Assembly: GCA_002434245.1 (NCBI GenBank)
Contig: DJJR01000016.1
Span: 24,853 to 88,852, forward strand
DNA: 64,000 nucleotides
Origin: Pelosinus fermentans
GTDB lineage: Bacteria > Bacillota > Negativicutes > DSM-13327
Direction of reading: 5' to 3'
The notes below the pieces were generated by a model. The model was given only the letters and a program-made list of their open reading frames with translations, did not search any database and had not been told where the DNA came from. This document shows positions 62,216-64,000 of this stretch, piece after piece (the stretch's first letter is position 1; each line of letters opens with the position of its first letter). The position numbers and the translations under genes were made by a program.

Positions 62216-63577
62216 TTGTTCTGGGTGGCATCGATAAGCAGTGTTTTAACGATACTATTAATTCGTTATTACTATCGAAAATGTAATTGGAAATTTAAAA
62301 TATTGACATTTCGTTTGAATACATTGATTCGCAGCTCCCGCAGGGATAAGAAAGTAGCGCAACGATTATTAAAACAAGTGTATGTACTTTTACATAAAAG
62401 TATCGCTAGTAATGATACTGCTATGGCTTATCAAGCGATTGATTTGCTTAAATTGGCTTTCGGCTATGGAATAATGCGTCAGGACGAGACAGTACGGTTA
62501 ATGGCTATTAGTGTAGCAGCATTGAATGAGAAGCAGCCTGATATGGTCAGCTTCATCTTGGATGCGTTTAGACCATTGATTCGTCAGCTATCACCTGAAT
62601 GTATTCCTGGTGCAGCAGAGCAATTAACACTAATCGGTGTTATAGCGTTAAAGCAAAGACAAAATTTTTTAGTTGCGAAAATAACAGAATGCATTTTTTT
62701 AATTATGGACAGGGGAGATGCAGTGAAAGATGAAAAAATCATAACTGCAGCACTTACATCTTTTAAGGCCATGGGTGTTTTAAGCTTGAGGCGCCGTGAT
62801 ATTGCTTTATTTAGAGAAATGAGTACACGCTTATCCGCTTGGTTTACTGCAAACCAGCCTAACGAAGAGGTTGCGAAAGAGCTGATAAGTATGTTAACAG
62901 CTTGGCTTCATCGTATTGTTGGAATCAATAACATGGCATTATTTGCGATGATAGAGGAGTTTACAGATGCTTTAATTCAATCAAAGGTACTCGATAGCCA
63001 GTTGGAATTATTATATGAAGAATGGGGCAATCTTGCAGCATCTGCTTGCCTAAATCCGAATAATTTGTTAGCCGGAAATATCTTGAAATTTTTGTTTTCC
63101 ATTGCTATCTTGAGGCAGGATTACTGCCAGTGGGTAAAGGTAGTAGAGGTTGCGGGAAGAGTAATAAAGTTAACTGTTTCTCGCCATGGGATTTTAGGAG
63201 CTTTCACAGTATTTCATCCTATGCTGGAAGTGGGAAGATCGCTATTATGGTCTGAACTGAGATTTGTTCAGTGTATTGATGAATATAAGCATAAGATGCT
63301 ATTTGCAGTGGTTAAAGAATCCCTGATTATTATTTCTTTTGCTGCCAAACAAGAGTTAGTTGGTTCTTCAGGACAAACCATTGTAGATATTTTTAAGTGC
63401 TGGGTAGAGAACCCTGCCATGGCAGCAAATCATAAATCAATAAAAAAATATTGTCAAATGTTATTACTTTTTTGGTTAAAGGATAAACGGAAAGTAAAAA
63501 AGAATCTGCCTTATACGAATGTGCTTACTGAGCCTATATTATTTACAGATAGTGAGAGACTGCGATTTAAAATGTAA
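62216..63577 (+). CDS. Unknown N-terminally anchored helical protein
   Basis: This protein of about 453 residues has one N-terminal membrane helix (SISSVLTILLIRYYY) followed by an all-helical body with many Leu-rich amphipathic helices, such as LMAISVAALNEKQPDMVSFI, suggestive of a TPR/HEAT-like solenoid. I do not recognise the family. TTG at 62216 is 9 nt after GGAGGG. GTG at 62207 is a possible alternative. It follows pyruvate kinase after a hairpin near 62147-62173. The body probably faces the cytoplasm, given the basic residues after the helix. Confidence 0.7.
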   Translation: MFWVASISSVLTILLIRYYYRKCNWKFKILTFRLNTLIRSSRRDKKVAQRLLKQVYVLLHKSIASNDTAMAYQAIDLLKLAFGYGIMRQDETVRLMAISVAALNEKQPDMVSFILDAFRPLIRQLSPECIPGAAEQLTLIGVIALKQRQNFLVAKITECIFLIMDRGDAVKDEKIITAALTSFKAMGVLSLRRRDIALFREMSTRLSAWFTANQPNEEVAKELISMLTAWLHRIVGINNMALFAMIEEFTDALIQSKVLDSQLELLYEEWGNLAASACLNPNNLLAGNILKFLFSIAILRQDYCQWVKVVEVAGRVIKLTVSRHGILGAFTVFHPMLEVGRSLLWSELRFVQCIDEYKHKMLFAVVKESLIIISFAAKQELVGSSGQTIVDIFKCWVENPAMAANHKSIKKYCQMLLLFWLKDKRKVKKNLPYTNVLTEPILFTDSERLRFKM

Positions 63578-63586
63578 TGAGCAAAA

Positions 63587-63617
63587 AAATCCGGGTATAA
63601 TTATACACCGGATTTTG
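63587..63617. terminator. Bidirectional terminator between convergent genes
   Basis: AAATCCGG (63587-63594) pairs with CCGGATTT (63608-63615), extended by GTATAATTATAC inside. T-rich on both strands. Confidence 0.85.
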
Positions 63618-64000
63618 GTTTTGATAATTTACTGCCTGTTAATAAAATGCTGATAATTGGCAGAAATGTACTTACTAGTTTTACAATAAGAGAAAAGGCC
63701 AGGCTGATAAGGGTTGCTGCTAGATAAAATGCAATGGTGACAAGGGCGGTCATCATTAGGTTTTGTCCAGCGATATAATTGATGAGATAATACATGACCA
63801 AAGGATGGACAAGGTAAACTACATAGGAATGTTCACCAAACCTGGAAAGGATACTTTTGATTCCAAGGGGGAGCTTTTCCTTGCTGAATATCATGAACAA
63901 AAATAATGTGGTGGATAAGGTGTAGAGTACTCCAACAGGGCTAAGTTGATGGGCGGTATTGACAGCGGCTTCTGGTGTGTAGTGCAGCCTATATAGCAAA
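63601..64000 (-). CDS. Acyltransferase 3 family membrane protein, C-terminal part only
   Basis: This is the C-terminal ~132 residues of a multi-pass protein whose start lies beyond the window edge. It has at least three hydrophobic helices (VLYTLSTTLFLFMIFS, MTALVTIAFYLAATLISLAF, and a middle one with VVYLVHPLVMYYLINY). FGEHSYVVYLVHPLVMYYL is the usual late motif of acyltransferase 3 (OafA/YrhL-type) enzymes that O-acylate sugars of the cell surface. Its donor and acceptor cannot be told from this part. Confidence 0.75.
   Translation of the reverse strand, partial: LLYRLHYTPEAAVNTAHQLSPVGVLYTLSTTLFLFMIFSKEKLPLGIKSILSRFGEHSYVVYLVHPLVMYYLINYIAGQNLMMTALVTIAFYLAATLISLAFSLIVKLVSTFLPIISILLTGSKLSKPKSGV

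Noticed and set aside
1..64000. CRISPR arrays, rRNA or tRNA genes, and insertion sequences
   Set aside because: No regularly spaced direct repeats, cas genes, transposases, rRNA segments or tRNA cloverleaf sequences were seen on either strand.

Overview
The window looks like a chromosomal segment of a low-GC, anaerobic, diderm Firmicute, most likely a Negativicute of the Sporomusaceae (Pelosinus/Sporomusa type). This placement is an inference. It rests on Firmicute-style features (tyrosine T-box, SepF, YlbF, DUF896, BioY, AGGAGG ribosome sites, hairpin-T terminators), on anaerobe genes (HydG, a molybdopterin oxidoreductase operon, an nrfA remnant), and on a lambda-like tail tip of the kind normally aimed at an outer membrane.

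Layout. 1-1.3 kb: a DUF896 protein and a divergent thioredoxin-reductase/AhpF-like flavoprotein. 1.5-16.2 kb: a self-contained tail-only phage module with an ArpU-like regulator, small regulators, tail tube, tail chaperone with a -1 frameshift element, DUF1799 protein, short tape measure, homologues of lambda M, L, K and J, a fibre with a pyocin-knob-like domain, a fibre-assembly protein, a 26-residue Cys4 mini-protein and a class-3 lipase. No terminase, portal, capsid, integrase or replication gene is present and housekeeping genes lie on both sides. I read it as a candidate F-type tailocin (a flexible tail bacteriocin), or else a decayed prophage reduced to its tail.

16.4-25.6 kb: an ACT/UPF0210 pair, endonuclease III, a lipoprotein cyclophilin, a GIY-YIG protein, an ABC-F ATPase, a UPF0173 hydrolase, an NlpC/P60 hydrolase, and a Tyr-specifier T-box leader driving aroF-tyrA. 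25.6-34 kb: an anchored SGNH hydrolase, a frame-broken DUF3365/NrfA fusion remnant, HydG, a His-rich YmaF protein, a glutamate-synthase-like FMN enzyme, a type III polyketide synthase with a membrane methyltransferase, and a DUF1657 protein. 34-45 kb: a sodium/solute symporter, trmL, an endonuclease IV-like protein, a YlbF protein, murB, a beta-CASP metallo-hydrolase, typA, sepF and transketolase. 45-50 kb: bioY and a molybdenum cofactor block (mobB, moaC, a MOSC-MogA fusion, a molybdopterin oxidoreductase). 50-54.6 kb: a minus-strand run with an aminotransferase, a U32 peptidase and a leaderless ABC-type binding protein. 54.8-64 kb: dnaE, a SymE-like protein, a gene-free structured interval holding a candidate ncRNA of about 200 nt, YdcF, a DUF2007-like protein, pyruvate kinase with an altered C-terminal domain, an unknown anchored helical protein and the 3' part of an acyltransferase.

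The observations most worth following are the tail module, its A AAA AAC slippery site, the lipase that shares its C-terminal segment with the tape measure protein, and the promoter-to-terminator ncRNA candidate at 58.9-59.2 kb.
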